Assembly (NCBI RefSeq): GCF_000739015.1
Contig: NZ_JPUG01000068.1
Coordinates: forward strand, 1-64,000
Source of the DNA: Microvirga sp. BSC39
GTDB taxonomy: Bacteria; Pseudomonadota; Alphaproteobacteria; Rhizobiales; Beijerinckiaceae
Direction of reading: 5' to 3'
DNA length: 64,000 nt
Below the pieces are notes generated by a model. The model saw only the letters and a list, made by a program, of their open reading frames with translations. It did no database searches and was not told the DNA's origin. The translations under genes and the position numbers were made by a program. Shown here piece by piece: positions 21,039-31,802 of the stretch (positions are counted from its first letter, which is position 1; every line of letters begins with the position of its first letter).

Positions 21039-21659
21039 TCACTTCGGTACTCCGTATCTATGCTCGGTGCTTGGGAAAGCTGGCTCCTGCGCGGCTTTCC
21101 GGAACAGCCATGCCGACAGGAGCCACAGGGCGGAAAAGAACCCGGTCAGCACCACGATCACCCGTGGCCAGTTCGCCCCAGTGGCGCCCAAGCCGGCGCT
21201 CAGAGCGATGCCTCCGACCAGCGTCTGAGCAAGCGCCGTCGCGACTAAAACCTGCGCCATGCCGTAAGGCTTGAAACGCACGATGATGCCACCGAAAACC
21301 GGGGCGGCGAGCACACCGCCATACATCAGGTTGGCCGGGTTATCCTCGGACCCGATGATGCCCACGGCAAGGTTCATCCAGATGAGGATGAAGGCTGCCA
21401 CAATGGCAACACCGACGGCGGCTCGGTACGCGGAGTTTCCCGTCAACCTTGTGGCCAGCTCATAGGTGCCGCAGGCGCCGAGCAGCATGGCGCCGAACAC
21501 GATGAGATCAGTCTCATCCCAGTTCACTTCATCGGTGAACAGCATGGCGGCGAGCGGCAGCAGCCAGAGGAGCGCTGCCATCATCCAGAGCGCCATCCGC
21601 CACAAATGCCTGCGCTGGCCGCTGCTGTTCTCCTGACTTCCTGCCATGACCTGCTCCAT
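21039..21659 (-). CDS. Multi-pass membrane protein of unknown function
   Basis: A 206-residue protein with about six hydrophobic segments (for example LWMMAALLWLLPLAAMLF, AAVGVAIVAAFILIWMNLAV and VIVVLTGFFSALWLLSAWLF), presumably in the inner membrane. Between segments one and two is the acidic stretch TDEVNWDETD. It is convergent with the RluA-family gene, their ends only 4 bp apart. The pattern of paired helices resembles small uncharacterised alphaproteobacterial membrane proteins; I assign no function. Confidence 0.8.
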   Translation of the reverse strand: MEQVMAGSQENSSGQRRHLWRMALWMMAALLWLLPLAAMLFTDEVNWDETDLIVFGAMLLGACGTYELATRLTGNSAYRAAVGVAIVAAFILIWMNLAVGIIGSEDNPANLMYGGVLAAPVFGGIIVRFKPYGMAQVLVATALAQTLVGGIALSAGLGATGANWPRVIVVLTGFFSALWLLSAWLFRKAAQEPAFPSTEHRYGVPK

Positions 21660-21785
21660 GCATGCATGAGACTTTCAAGCTAGCTCAAGGCCGGCTGATT
21701 TCCCATCCTGTCGCACTTTCGCCGCGCAGCCGGCGCAGCATCGGTCGTCTCACTCAGCCATCCGGTTGTCTGAGCATTGACGATT

Positions 21786-21836
21786 GAGCATCGGATGAAT
21801 CCCGAAAGTGCAAATCCGCTTTCGGGTCCGGTGCTC
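21786..21836. repeat. Long imperfect intergenic palindrome
   Basis: GAGCATCGGA (21786-21795) pairs with TCCGGTGCTC (21827-21836) with one G-T wobble, and inside it CCCGAAAG (21801-21808) pairs with CTTTCGGG (21819-21826). The 51-nt structure lies in a 194-bp gap upstream of the gene at 21854. It looks like a dispersed intergenic palindromic element; copy number in the genome is unknown. Confidence 0.55.
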
Positions 21837-21853
21837 TGCAAGGAGGGAGATCG

Positions 21854-22315
21854 ATGGAACACAAGCATCTTGATCAGCTCCGTAGCGTAGCCGACATTAA
21901 GCCCAGACCTTTGTCCCGTGAGGAACGACTTCAGCGTTGGATAGATCTGCTCGAACGGGATCCGAAACGCTCTCTGAACTCCCTCGGTGAAATCGAGTAC
22001 AAGCCGCCGTCCGAGAGAGCGTTGATCCGCGAGGACAACTCTCCGCTCACGGTCGCCTATGAGGATCCAATCCTGCGCGCCGATGGCCTTGCGGGCGACA
22101 GGCTCGGCGATGCCATGCGCTATTTCGCGCTCTCCGACGGGCAGGCCCATTTCGCCCTCTGCTCGTGCCTCAGCGGGCGCACGATGGACGCCTCGACCTG
22201 TGCACGGAGATTGCAGAATGCGACCGGCAACGTCGCCTGGGAATCGGCGGTGGGCGCCTGGGCTCTGGCGGCGCTCGCGGTGAGCCTGCCGGGCCTCGTC
22301 TACCTGTTGGGCTGA
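21854..22315 (+). CDS. Conserved hypothetical protein with C-terminal membrane segment
   Basis: A 153-residue protein preceded by a strong AAGGAGG site. The N-terminal half is charged and soluble (REERLQRWIDLLERDPKRSL). The segment DRLGDAMRYFALSDGQAHFALCSC is followed by a cysteine, and one hydrophobic helix lies at the end (AVGAWALAALAVSLPGLVYLLG), suggesting a membrane-anchored protein. I do not recognise the family. The GNAT gene follows about 125 bp downstream on the same strand. Confidence 0.75.
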   Translation: MEHKHLDQLRSVADIKPRPLSREERLQRWIDLLERDPKRSLNSLGEIEYKPPSERALIREDNSPLTVAYEDPILRADGLAGDRLGDAMRYFALSDGQAHFALCSCLSGRTMDASTCARRLQNATGNVAWESAVGAWALAALAVSLPGLVYLLG

Positions 22316-22439
22316 GGCGGATTCCAGCGGCTGCCGATAATCACATCAGGAGACTGATCGTCTCCTGATGTTGCCTTGGCCGTTGCAGGCTTGCTCTGAA
22401 TCGGAGACAAAGCTGCAGACTGGATTAAGGCACCTTCAC

Positions 22440-23030
22440 ATGCTGCATATCGAGCCCGTAACCCTCTCGACGGACCGCCTGACCCTGCGGCCCTTGAGCC
22501 CTGCCGACGTTCCCGCTCTCGGTGAGGCTGCCCGCGACGGAGAGCTCTGGGAGAAGAAGACCACGACCGTGCCGCGGCCGGAAGGTTTTGAGGCTTATGT
22601 GCGGAAGGCCTTGGAACTGCATGAGGTTGGTCTGGCACTGCCCTTCACGACCGTCGTGAACCAGGGGAACCGAGTGGTCGGCTCGACCCGCTACATGAAC
22701 ATCGATGCCGCCAATCACCGAGTCGAGATCGGCACCACGTGGATTGCCAAATCCTGGCAGCGGACCTTCGTCAATACCCATGCGAAGTTCCTCATGCTGC
22801 AGCATGCCTTCGAGGGGCTGGGCTGCAACGCCGTGGAATTGCGGACCCATCGCCTCAATGATCAATCCCGCGCGGCCATCGAGCGTCTCGGCGCCAAACT
22901 CGACGGCATCCTGCGCCAGCACATGATCATGCCCGACGGGCATATCCGCGACACGGCGGTCTACAGCATCGTCCGGGATGAGTGGCCTGAGGTGAAGGCC
23001 CGGCTCGAGCGGAAGATGGCTTCGGAATAG
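22440..23030 (+). CDS. GNAT-family N-acetyltransferase (RimJ/RimL-like)
   Basis: A 196-residue acetyl-CoA-dependent acetyltransferase. It opens with IEPVTLSTDRLTLRPL, the usual start of the RimJ/RimL subgroup, and has the GNAT core around VGSTRYMNIDAANHRVEIGTT, which then continues ELRTHRLNDQSRAAIERLGA. I begin at ATG 22440, directly before that domain; an upstream in-frame start at 22368 adds unrelated residues. Likely substrates are protein N-termini or small amines; unknown. Confidence 0.85.
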   Translation: MLHIEPVTLSTDRLTLRPLSPADVPALGEAARDGELWEKKTTTVPRPEGFEAYVRKALELHEVGLALPFTTVVNQGNRVVGSTRYMNIDAANHRVEIGTTWIAKSWQRTFVNTHAKFLMLQHAFEGLGCNAVELRTHRLNDQSRAAIERLGAKLDGILRQHMIMPDGHIRDTAVYSIVRDEWPEVKARLERKMASE

Positions 23031-23040
23031 ACGTCACGTC

Positions 23041-23508
23041 TCAGATGAAGCCGTGCTCGCGCAGGTAGCGGATGGAAGCGGCTGCGCTCCTGTGATGGAT
23101 GAAGACGCCACCGGCTCCTTCCCAGAGATGGCGGTACTTGTCGCGGTCGTCGACCAGCGCATCGCCGGGCCGGCAATGTTCGCGCTTCAGGGCGGCCGTC
23201 GTCGTGATGACCTCCGTGCCTGGAAAGTGGCGCTCGGCCCAGCGTCGCTTCTGCGGCTCTGCCCAGTTGCCGCGGGGCAGGCCTGTCAGAATCACAGGGC
23301 TGAGGTGCTTCACGGCCTCGAACAGTTCCATGGCGTCCGGCAGGGGCTCCAGGCTGTTGAAGAAATCCCCGGCCGAGGCGAGTTCCGACCAAAAGCGCTT
23401 CAGGCCGAACCGCCGCTCGTACTCGGCCGGCGGCATGCCGAAGATTCGGGCTGCACCCTTGTCGAAATCCGCCAGGACTCCGTCGCAATCCAAGAACACG
23501 GTCGGCAT
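23041..23508 (-). CDS. HAD-superfamily 5'-nucleotidase-like protein
   Basis: A 155-residue HAD phosphatase resembling 5'(3')-deoxyribonucleotidases. Motif I is FLDCDGVLADFD, motif II the Thr in VILTGLPRGNW, and motif IV the paired Asp in GDALVDDRDKYRH, so the aspartate nucleophile and the metal site are complete. I chose the seventh-codon ATG (23508) because GGGAGG lies upstream and because a sigma-EcfG-like promoter at 23563-23539 would leave almost no leader for the longer form. It is convergent with the GNAT gene at 22440-23030. Confidence 0.85.
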   Translation of the reverse strand: MPTVFLDCDGVLADFDKGAARIFGMPPAEYERRFGLKRFWSELASAGDFFNSLEPLPDAMELFEAVKHLSPVILTGLPRGNWAEPQKRRWAERHFPGTEVITTTAALKREHCRPGDALVDDRDKYRHLWEGAGGVFIHHRSAAASIRYLREHGFI

Positions 23509-23538
23509 GCGCGCTGTCCCTCCCATCTACCAGTCCGA

Positions 23539-23563
23539 AACCGGCGATGATTGGCATTGTTCC
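23539..23563 (-). promoter_or_regulatory. Sigma-EcfG-like promoter for the HAD gene
   Basis: Read on the minus strand, GGAAC (23563-23559), 17 bp, then GTT (23541-23539). The spacing matches the alphaproteobacterial general-stress promoter. It ends 30 bp upstream of the chosen ATG. Confidence 0.5.
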
Positions 23564-23596
23564 TATCCTACCCGCACCCTAAGCTTGGCGGATCGC

Positions 23597-23621
23597 GGAA
23601 CGCTGTCCGACGGATCACGTT
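23597..23621 (+). promoter_or_regulatory. Sigma-EcfG-like promoter for the small acetyltransferase-like gene
   Basis: GGAAC (23597-23601), 17 bp ending in C, then GTT (23619-23621), so the full -10 reads CGTT as in the consensus. It lies 35 bp before the ATG at 23657 and diverges from the similar box serving the HAD gene. Confidence 0.6.
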
Positions 23622-23656
23622 GGATTTTGAACAATGTTCGTCAGGTGAGTTGAACC

Positions 23657-23932
23657 ATGAGCAGTGACGTTCGGGACAATGTGGACCGCCACCGGTTCGA
23701 ACTGGAGCGGAACGGGGAGATCGCCTTCGCGACATACGAGCGGCGCGGGTCCGATCTCGTGATTCGGCACGTGGAGGCGGCTCTCCCTCTGCGGGGGACG
23801 GGTGCTGCCAGCGACCTCATGCAGGGCGTGGTGGAAATCGCCCGCTCCGAGGGGCGTAAGATTACACCCCTCTGCGGCTATGCCCGGACCTGGATTCGCC
23901 GCCACAAGGAATACAGCGATCTCCTGAATTGA
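23657..23932 (+). CDS. Small GNAT-like acetyltransferase (YjdJ/NATD1 type)
   Basis: A 91-residue single-domain protein of the short GNAT group. FELERNGEIAFATYERRGSDL forms the first strands, and HVEAALPLRGTGAASDLM carries the shortened acetyl-CoA-binding P loop. The conserved C-terminal CGYARTWIRRHKEY follows. Family members are uncharacterised. The upstream EcfG-like box suggests it is stress-induced. Confidence 0.85.
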   Translation: MSSDVRDNVDRHRFELERNGEIAFATYERRGSDLVIRHVEAALPLRGTGAASDLMQGVVEIARSEGRKITPLCGYARTWIRRHKEYSDLLN

Positions 23933-24034
23933 GCGGAACACCCCTCCGTTTGTCGGGTGTGCCCATTCGCCGTACTGTGGACTGCGTCAAAATAAACTAA
24001 ACAGCGGCTCCTTCTAAAAAATTCAAACTGCGCT

Positions 24035-25822
24035 ATGGGGGCGCCGCCGGTGACAAACGTTCTCGAAAAAGCAAGGCAGCTCTTGGCCAAAAGAAGCGTG
24101 GCCATTTCAGCCGCCATCCTAGCCCTGGTCATTGCCGCCACCGTCTTCCTCGCCCCCCGCTATCTGGCTCAGCCGGTTGCCGAGATCACTTACTCGGAGT
24201 TCACGCGGGAGCTTGGCCAGAAGAAGGTTCAAAAGGTTCTGATCGAGAGTGGCGGCCTCTCGGTTTCCTTGGGCGATCGGAATGTCTTCGTCCGCATGCC
24301 GAATGGTCTCGTCAGCGCCGACTATATCGAACGCATCACCGCCTCGGGCGCCGAGGTCGATTTCAGGAAGCCCGGCTTCGATCCCGCCCATATGGCGAGC
24401 ATCGTCGTGCCTATCGTGCTGGTGCTGGCCGTGCTCGCCATGCTGGCCATTCAGACCGATTTCAAGCCGACCTCCCGCTGGCCCAAGGTGGTCCGCAGTA
24501 TTCCCAACCGCTTCGACGATGTGGCGGGCCAGGAGGAGGCCAAGGCCGAACTCCAGGAGGTCATCGCTTTCCTGAAGGACTCGGAAGCCTTCACCAAGGT
24601 GGGGGCCCGAATCCCCCGCGGACTCCTGATGGTGGGCCCTCCGGGGACCGGCAAGACCCTGATTGCCAAAGCCCTGGCCGGTGAGGCGGGCGTTTCCTTC
24701 ATGGCCGTGTCGGGTAGCGACTTCTCCGCGCCTCTGATCGGCATCGCTAAAGGCCGTGTGTCCAAGCTCTTCGAGCAGGCCCGCAAGAAGGCTCCCTGCC
24801 TGATCTTCATCGACGAGATCGATGCCATCGGCCGCAAGCGCGGAGGCGGGGGATCGGCGGCCGATCGGGAGTTCGAATCCACGCTGAACCAGCTTCTCGT
24901 GGAGATGGACGGCTTCAACACCACCGCCGGTGTGATCGTCATTGGCGCCACGAATCGCGTCGACGTGCTCGACCCGGCGCTCCTGCGTCCCGGCCGCTTC
25001 GACCGTCAGGTCCATATCGGGCTGCCGGACATCTCCGGCCGCGAGGCGATCCTCAACGTTCACGCCCGCAACATCCGGCTCGCCAACGGGGTGAGCCTTG
25101 CCGCCATCGCCAAGGGCACGCCCGGCTTCTCAGGCGCCGATCTCGGCAACCTTCTGAACGAGGCCGCCATCTTCGCGGCGCGCGAAGGGGTCGCGGAGGT
25201 GACCCGCGAGCATCTTGAAGCTGCGCGCAACAAGATCATCATGGGGCTCGAGCGCCGCTCCCTCGTGATCACGGACGAGGAGCGCAGGCTCGTGGCGGTG
25301 CACGAGGCCGGTCACGCCCTGTGCGCGACCCTGCTCCCGGCCTCCGACCAGGTGCACAGCGCCACCATCATCCCGCACGGCCAGGCGCTCGGCCTCGTCA
25401 TGCGCCTCCCGGAGCATGACCGTTTCTGCATCCCAGTGGAGAAGCTCGAGGCTGATCTCATCGTCGCCATGGGCGGCCGCGCGGCCGAAGAGGTCGTGTT
25501 CGGGCCGAAAAAGGTTACGACGGGCGCGGCTAGCGACATCGCGCATGCCACCAACATCGTGACCCGGATGGTGACCGAGTGGGGCATGAGCCCGGCCATT
25601 GGGATGGTCCGCGTGGCACGCTCGGGCGATAACCTCCCGCGGGAAGTCGAGCAGGAGATCCGGCGCATCATCGACGAGATGTACGAGGCCGCGAAGGCCT
25701 GCATCGAGGATAACCGCGATGCACTCGATGGCCTGACGGAGGCGTTGCTGGAGCAGGAGACGATCGAAGGCGACGAGGTTCGCCGGATCGTTCACATGCA
25801 GCAGGCGAGACTGGCGGCCTGA
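24035..25822 (+). CDS. FtsH-family AAA+ zinc metalloprotease paralogue
   Basis: A 595-residue membrane-bound ATP-dependent protease. Two transmembrane segments (about 23-41 and 130-146) flank a periplasmic region. The AAA+ module has Walker A GPPGTGKT, Walker B LIFIDEIDAIG and the SRH region LLRPGRFDRQVH. The protease domain has HEAGH at 423-427. Compared with canonical FtsH, the pore loop is changed: the aromatic of the usual FVG triad is Leu234 (PLIGIA), and the preceding VEM is SAP. The C-terminus is shorter. This is probably a second FtsH homologue, with the main ftsH elsewhere; the ATG at 24035 has no obvious Shine-Dalgarno sequence. Confidence 0.9.
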   Translation: MGAPPVTNVLEKARQLLAKRSVAISAAILALVIAATVFLAPRYLAQPVAEITYSEFTRELGQKKVQKVLIESGGLSVSLGDRNVFVRMPNGLVSADYIERITASGAEVDFRKPGFDPAHMASIVVPIVLVLAVLAMLAIQTDFKPTSRWPKVVRSIPNRFDDVAGQEEAKAELQEVIAFLKDSEAFTKVGARIPRGLLMVGPPGTGKTLIAKALAGEAGVSFMAVSGSDFSAPLIGIAKGRVSKLFEQARKKAPCLIFIDEIDAIGRKRGGGGSAADREFESTLNQLLVEMDGFNTTAGVIVIGATNRVDVLDPALLRPGRFDRQVHIGLPDISGREAILNVHARNIRLANGVSLAAIAKGTPGFSGADLGNLLNEAAIFAAREGVAEVTREHLEAARNKIIMGLERRSLVITDEERRLVAVHEAGHALCATLLPASDQVHSATIIPHGQALGLVMRLPEHDRFCIPVEKLEADLIVAMGGRAAEEVVFGPKKVTTGAASDIAHATNIVTRMVTEWGMSPAIGMVRVARSGDNLPREVEQEIRRIIDEMYEAAKACIEDNRDALDGLTEALLEQETIEGDEVRRIVHMQQARLAA

Positions 25823-25915
25823 GCCGGCCGCCTCTCGGGTAATACGGGTGCGCGACCACTGTGCTGGCGACGGGGCCTGTTTTCTCATATGCTGCGCCAC
25901 ATCTGGGGGCTTCAC

Positions 25916-26041
25916 ATGAAACAACTCGTCCGTGCCGCTGTCGTTATCAGCATCGGCCTTCTGGCCACGGCTTGCGACAAGTGCGGCAACTGGAACATCA
26001 ATACCCCGCAGGTCTGTCACGAGGCGAAGCCGCAAGGCTGA
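25916..26041 (+). CDS. 41-residue putative lipoprotein
   Basis: This short reading frame encodes MKQLVRAAVVISIGLLATAC, a textbook lipoprotein signal with the lipobox LATAC at residue 20, followed by a 21-residue mature part containing CGNWNINTPQVCHE. Including the lipidated Cys20 the mature part has three cysteines. It lies 93 bp after the ftsH-like gene, and a weak GGGGG stretch precedes the ATG. Entericidin-like or other small lipoproteins have this size; I cannot assign a function. Confidence 0.65.
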   Translation: MKQLVRAAVVISIGLLATACDKCGNWNINTPQVCHEAKPQG

Positions 26042-26092
26042 TCTTCATACGCCCTGCGGCAGGATGTGATCCGACGTCGAGGCCAGGCGCTG

Positions 26093-26947
26093 TCATCGCG
26101 CCCGCAATTCTCCGTCGCCCCAGCCGTCGCGTGTAACGGGCAGGCCCAATTGCTCTTCGAGCAGGGCTACATAGAGATACGGCCGCGCCACATAGGGAAA
26201 GTGCCCGCCTGACTCGAAGCGGTAGGCGACCGAGGGCTGCAAGCGCTCTCTGACCGCCTCCCGCATCGCCGGTGGAATCAGAGGGTCGTCGGCGCTCTCG
26301 ATTGCCGCAATTCGCTCCCGCGGCAGGTCTAGAGGCGGCAGTTCCGGCCCATGCTTGAGCGCGTTGAGCCGTGTGCGCAGTTCCGGCTCCTGGATGCGCC
26401 CTCCCACTTCAGCCAAAAGAAGATCGACGAGTTCCGCCTGCTCCGGGTGAGCGTCCCGCCAGGCGTTGAGACCGCGACCGAAACCGGCGCGGAGTTCATC
26501 GATCGGCGCACTGTCGAGATCGGATGAGTAGGGCGGTCTGGCGGCAATCCCACCAACCGAGTGCAGTGTATTGGCTGCGATGAGCCTCTCGACCATGTGC
26601 GGATACGCTGCGGCGAAATACTGTGCCAGGTATCCTCCGAGCGAGGAGCCGAGCACAGTGGCGCGGCCAAGGCCGAGGCGGTTGCATAATTCCGCCAGAT
26701 CGCCCGCCCATTCGGCCACGCCACCACTCCCGGGATAGGTGATGGCGACAATACGGGCGCGGCCCTCCAGGGCCTCGATCTGCTGCCAGAAGATGTCACC
26801 GCGGCCCAGCGTCCCCGGAATGAGGAGCAGCGCCGGCCCGGCTTCGCCTGCCTCCACATATCCCCATTCGCGGGTGCCGATGAGGATCCGCTGCTCGGGA
26901 TGACGAGCCGCGAAACGGTCTCGGGCTGCGATCAGGCTGTTGGGCAT
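26093..26947 (-). CDS. Alpha/beta-fold hydrolase
   Basis: A 284-residue hydrolase with the nucleophile elbow GSSLGG (Ser near residue 104) and the oxyanion region LLLIPGTLGRGDIFWQQ. A C-terminal acid and histidine (SADDPLIPPAMRE and FESGGHFPYVARP) complete the triad. I start at MPNSLIAARDRF (26947), which GGAGG precedes; the longer frame to 26986 is less likely. No signal peptide is present. The substrate is unknown; lactonase or esterase activity is plausible. It is convergent with the small lipoprotein gene. Confidence 0.85.
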   Translation of the reverse strand: MPNSLIAARDRFAARHPEQRILIGTREWGYVEAGEAGPALLLIPGTLGRGDIFWQQIEALEGRARIVAITYPGSGGVAEWAGDLAELCNRLGLGRATVLGSSLGGYLAQYFAAAYPHMVERLIAANTLHSVGGIAARPPYSSDLDSAPIDELRAGFGRGLNAWRDAHPEQAELVDLLLAEVGGRIQEPELRTRLNALKHGPELPPLDLPRERIAAIESADDPLIPPAMREAVRERLQPSVAYRFESGGHFPYVARPYLYVALLEEQLGLPVTRDGWGDGELRAR

Positions 26948-27060
26948 GCGGACGGTTCCTCCACGAGACTGCGTCGTCGTATGCACAGGCTGCAGCAGAT
27001 GGCACGCGAACGCCAGAGCCGGAGCGCAGGCTCAGCGGCGATGCAGGGCGTCGCTTCCGC

Positions 27061-28119
27061 TCAGGTGCTCCGCCGCTCGATGAGAACATGCCCTGTGTCG
27101 ATGATACGGGAAGCGGCTGTGGGCTGTTCGCCGTGAATGCCGCCGAGAATCAGGCGCGCGACTTCCTTTCCGATCAGGTCACCGGAGGGGCGGATCGTCG
27201 TCAGGGAGGGAATGCACGAGGCGCTGAAATCGAGATCTCCAAAGCCCACCACGGCAATCCTGTCCGGCACGGCAATCCCTTGGCGCTGGCATTCGAAGAG
27301 CGCGCCGAGGGCGATGAGATCATTCGAGCAGGCGATGCCGTCGAGGGAGGGAATCTGCTGGAGGGCGCGGTTCAAGAGGAGTGATCCGGCTTCGACCGTG
27401 GCTGCTCCGGGATGATTGATGATTTCACAGGTTGTCTGTGCTGCCGCGCGCTTTGCTTCTTCGGCGAAGCCGCTCGCGCGCTTGGCCGCACGGTGATCCT
27501 CCTGCATGCGGGCGCCGAGAAAGGCGATGGAACGGCGCTCCTTGGACAGGAGGTGCCGGGCGGCGGATGCACCTACCTGTGGGTGTGAAAACCCCACAGC
27601 CATGTTGATCGGCTTTCCACCGATCTCCCACATCTCGATGACAGGCACGCCGCTCGCTTGCAGAAGCTTGCGGGTCTCGGCGCTGTGGGACAGACCCGTC
27701 AGGACGACGGCAGCCGGAGCCCAGGCGAGGGCGGTTCGAACCAGGGCCTCCTCCTGCTCCTCTCCATACTCACTATGGCCGAGGATCACCTGCAGGCCCT
27801 CCACCGCCAGTTCGGACTGAAGGGTCGATACCGTCTCGGCGAAAAAGGCGTTGCGGATCGAGGGGACAATGACGCTGACGACCTTCGAGGATGCGGCCGC
27901 CAGTCCCCCTGCCACCAGATTGGGAACATAGCCCAGCGTCGAGATCGCACGGGCGATTTCCTGGCCTGCCGCGGGGGAAACGGCTGCAGGCTTGCGCAGG
28001 TACAGCGAGACAGTGGACGGGGAGACCTGGGCGAGCTTGGCCACATCCATCATGGTCACGCGCTGCATCTTGCGCCGCTTCCGCGGGATGCGATTCTGCA
28101 GGCTGGTGCCAGTATCCAT
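27061..28119 (-). CDS. LacI-family regulator of the sulfoquinovose operon
   Basis: A 352-residue LacI/GalR repressor. The helix-turn-helix (MMDVAKLAQVSPSTVSLYLR) lies at about residues 23-42, with the hinge helix near NLVAGGLA. The periplasmic-binding-protein-like effector domain follows (VVSVIVPSIRNAFFAETVS, ending in GHVLIERRST). It is divergent from the sulfoquinovose operon across a 262-bp gap. Its own promoter is straddled by the palindrome at 28153-28176, suggesting autoregulation. By analogy with sulfoglycolysis regulators, the likely effector is sulfoquinovose or a derivative; this is inference. Confidence 0.92.
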   Translation of the reverse strand: MDTGTSLQNRIPRKRRKMQRVTMMDVAKLAQVSPSTVSLYLRKPAAVSPAAGQEIARAISTLGYVPNLVAGGLAAASSKVVSVIVPSIRNAFFAETVSTLQSELAVEGLQVILGHSEYGEEQEEALVRTALAWAPAAVVLTGLSHSAETRKLLQASGVPVIEMWEIGGKPINMAVGFSHPQVGASAARHLLSKERRSIAFLGARMQEDHRAAKRASGFAEEAKRAAAQTTCEIINHPGAATVEAGSLLLNRALQQIPSLDGIACSNDLIALGALFECQRQGIAVPDRIAVVGFGDLDFSASCIPSLTTIRPSGDLIGKEVARLILGGIHGEQPTAASRIIDTGHVLIERRST

Positions 28120-28152
28120 GGGCTTCTCTTTCGTAGCGCTCCGAGAGAATAG

Positions 28153-28176
28153 TTTCCAGCATTATAGGGTTGGAAA
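28153..28176. promoter_or_regulatory. Inverted-repeat operator candidate for LacI regulator
   Basis: TTTCCA (28153-28158) and TGGAAA (28171-28176) are perfect 6-bp inverted arms separated by 12 bp, centred on the regulator's -10 box. Confidence 0.5.
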
Positions 28177-28189
28177 GGTAATATCCCAA
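28161..28189 (-). promoter_or_regulatory. Sigma-70 promoter of the LacI gene
   Basis: On the minus strand TTGGGA (28189-28184), a 17-bp spacer and TATAAT (28166-28161) form a strong sigma-70 promoter. It lies about 40 bp before the regulator's ATG. Confidence 0.75.
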
Positions 28190-28258
28190 GGGAAAATGCC
28201 TGCTCGGCTGGCAGAATCCCTGTTCTGTTGCTCAGCTCCTAGGGCTTCTGAAAGCAGC

Positions 28259-28287
28259 TTGCGCAGATCAAATCGCAGCGCTATGAT
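28259..28287 (+). promoter_or_regulatory. Candidate sigma-70 promoter of the sulfoquinovose operon
   Basis: TTGCGC (28259-28264), 17 bp, then TATGAT (28282-28287). Transcription would start near 28294, giving a leader of nearly 90 nt before the ATPase gene. Confidence 0.6.
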
Positions 28288-28381
28288 GCACACAATGAGC
28301 CGAAAAACCTGGGACTTGTCGCAGGGGCGTATGTGCAGGTGTGCCGGATGCGAGTGCGCCGCAGAGCAACAGGGATGGAGC

Positions 28382-30780
<2,399 letters not shown>

Positions 30781-30800
30781 GGCCCATAGCGATACCAATC

Positions 30801-30826
30801 TGACGGACGCCCATGGGCGTCCGTCA
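30801..30826. repeat. Perfect 26-bp palindrome between binding protein and permease genes
   Basis: Thirteen-base arms, TGACGGACGCCCA and its exact complement, meet at a central CCATGG. It lies 20 bp after the stop of the binding-protein gene and 23 bp before the permease. Such hairpins commonly protect the mRNA of abundant binding proteins and lower expression of the permeases downstream. Confidence 0.8.
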
Positions 30827-30849
30827 CCCCAGCGCTGCAACCGGGCAGG

Positions 30850-31797
30850 ATGATGACGATGGCGACGGCCAGCGAAACGACTCTAGTGACCATGCACAAC
30901 GAGAGCGGCACGAAGTGGTGGACGCGTTTCCTTGATCCGAGCGAGCGCACCCTGGCCGTGCTGCTGCTGATGCCGGCGGCGCTGCTCCTGACCCTCATCA
31001 TCGTCTATCCGGTCGGCCGGCTGATCTGGACGAGCTTCCAGAACCTGTCGCTCACCTCCGGCGTTCCGGCGACCTTCGCGGGGTTTGAGAACTACAGTCT
31101 CATGCTGGACGATCCGGTGTTCTGGGAGACGACCTGGAACACCGTTCTCATCACGCTCATCACCGTTCCGGGCGCGCTGCTCGTCGGCCTGGCGCTCGCT
31201 CTGATGGCCAATCTGCCGTTCAACGTGAAATGGCCGGTCCGACTTTCGCTCCTCATCCCCTGGGCGCTGCCGCTTTCGTTCGCTGGCCTCATCTTCGCGT
31301 GGTTCTTCCATTCCGAATACGGCGTGGTGAACGACGTTCTTCGGAGGATCGGCATAGAGGGTGTGATCTGGTTCAACTCGGCCAACTGGGCCTTTGCCGC
31401 GATCTGCCTCACGATCATCTGGAAGACCTCGTCCTTCATGGCGCTTATCATCCTCGCCGGGCTCCAGACCATTCCGCGGTCCCTCTACGAGGCGGCGGAC
31501 GTCGATGGGGCAGGGCGCCTCAGGCAGTTCTTCGAGATCACGCTGCCGCTGCTCAAGCCCGCCATCGTCGTGGCCCTGATCTTCCGCACCATCACGGCGC
31601 TGCAGACCTTCGACATCCCGTTCACCATGACCCGTGGCGGTCCGGGCACGTCCACCGCGACACTCGCCATGTACATCCACCAGAACACGGTCGATTTCCT
31701 CGATCTCGGCTACGGCTCGGCGCTCGCCATGGTCATGTTCGTGCTCTCCATGGGCGTGACGGCGGTCTATCTGCGCATGATCCGGACCAAGGGGTGA
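30850..31797 (+). CDS. ABC sugar importer permease 1
   Basis: A 315-residue inner-membrane permease of the MalF/UgpA type with six main hydrophobic segments. An N-terminal soluble stretch precedes [20 protein letters not shown]. The EAA motif [20 protein letters not shown], which docks the ATPase, lies near residue 215. The start could also be the ATG three codons in (30859). It follows the binding protein by 69 bp containing a long hairpin and precedes permease 2 by 5 bp. Confidence 0.93.
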   Translation: MMTMATASETTLVTMHNESGTKWWTRFLDPSERTLAVLLLMPAALLLTLIIVYPVGRLIWTSFQNLSLTSGVPATFAGFENYSLMLDDPVFWETTWNTVLITLITVPGALLVGLALALMANLPFNVKWPVRLSLLIPWALPLSFAGLIFAWFFHSEYGVVNDVLRRIGIEGVIWFNSANWAFAAICLTIIWKTSSFMALIILAGLQTIPRSLYEAADVDGAGRLRQFFEITLPLLKPAIVVALIFRTITALQTFDIPFTMTRGGPGTSTATLAMYIHQNTVDFLDLGYGSALAMVMFVLSMGVTAVYLRMIRTKG

Positions 31798-31802
31798 CAG
31801 CC

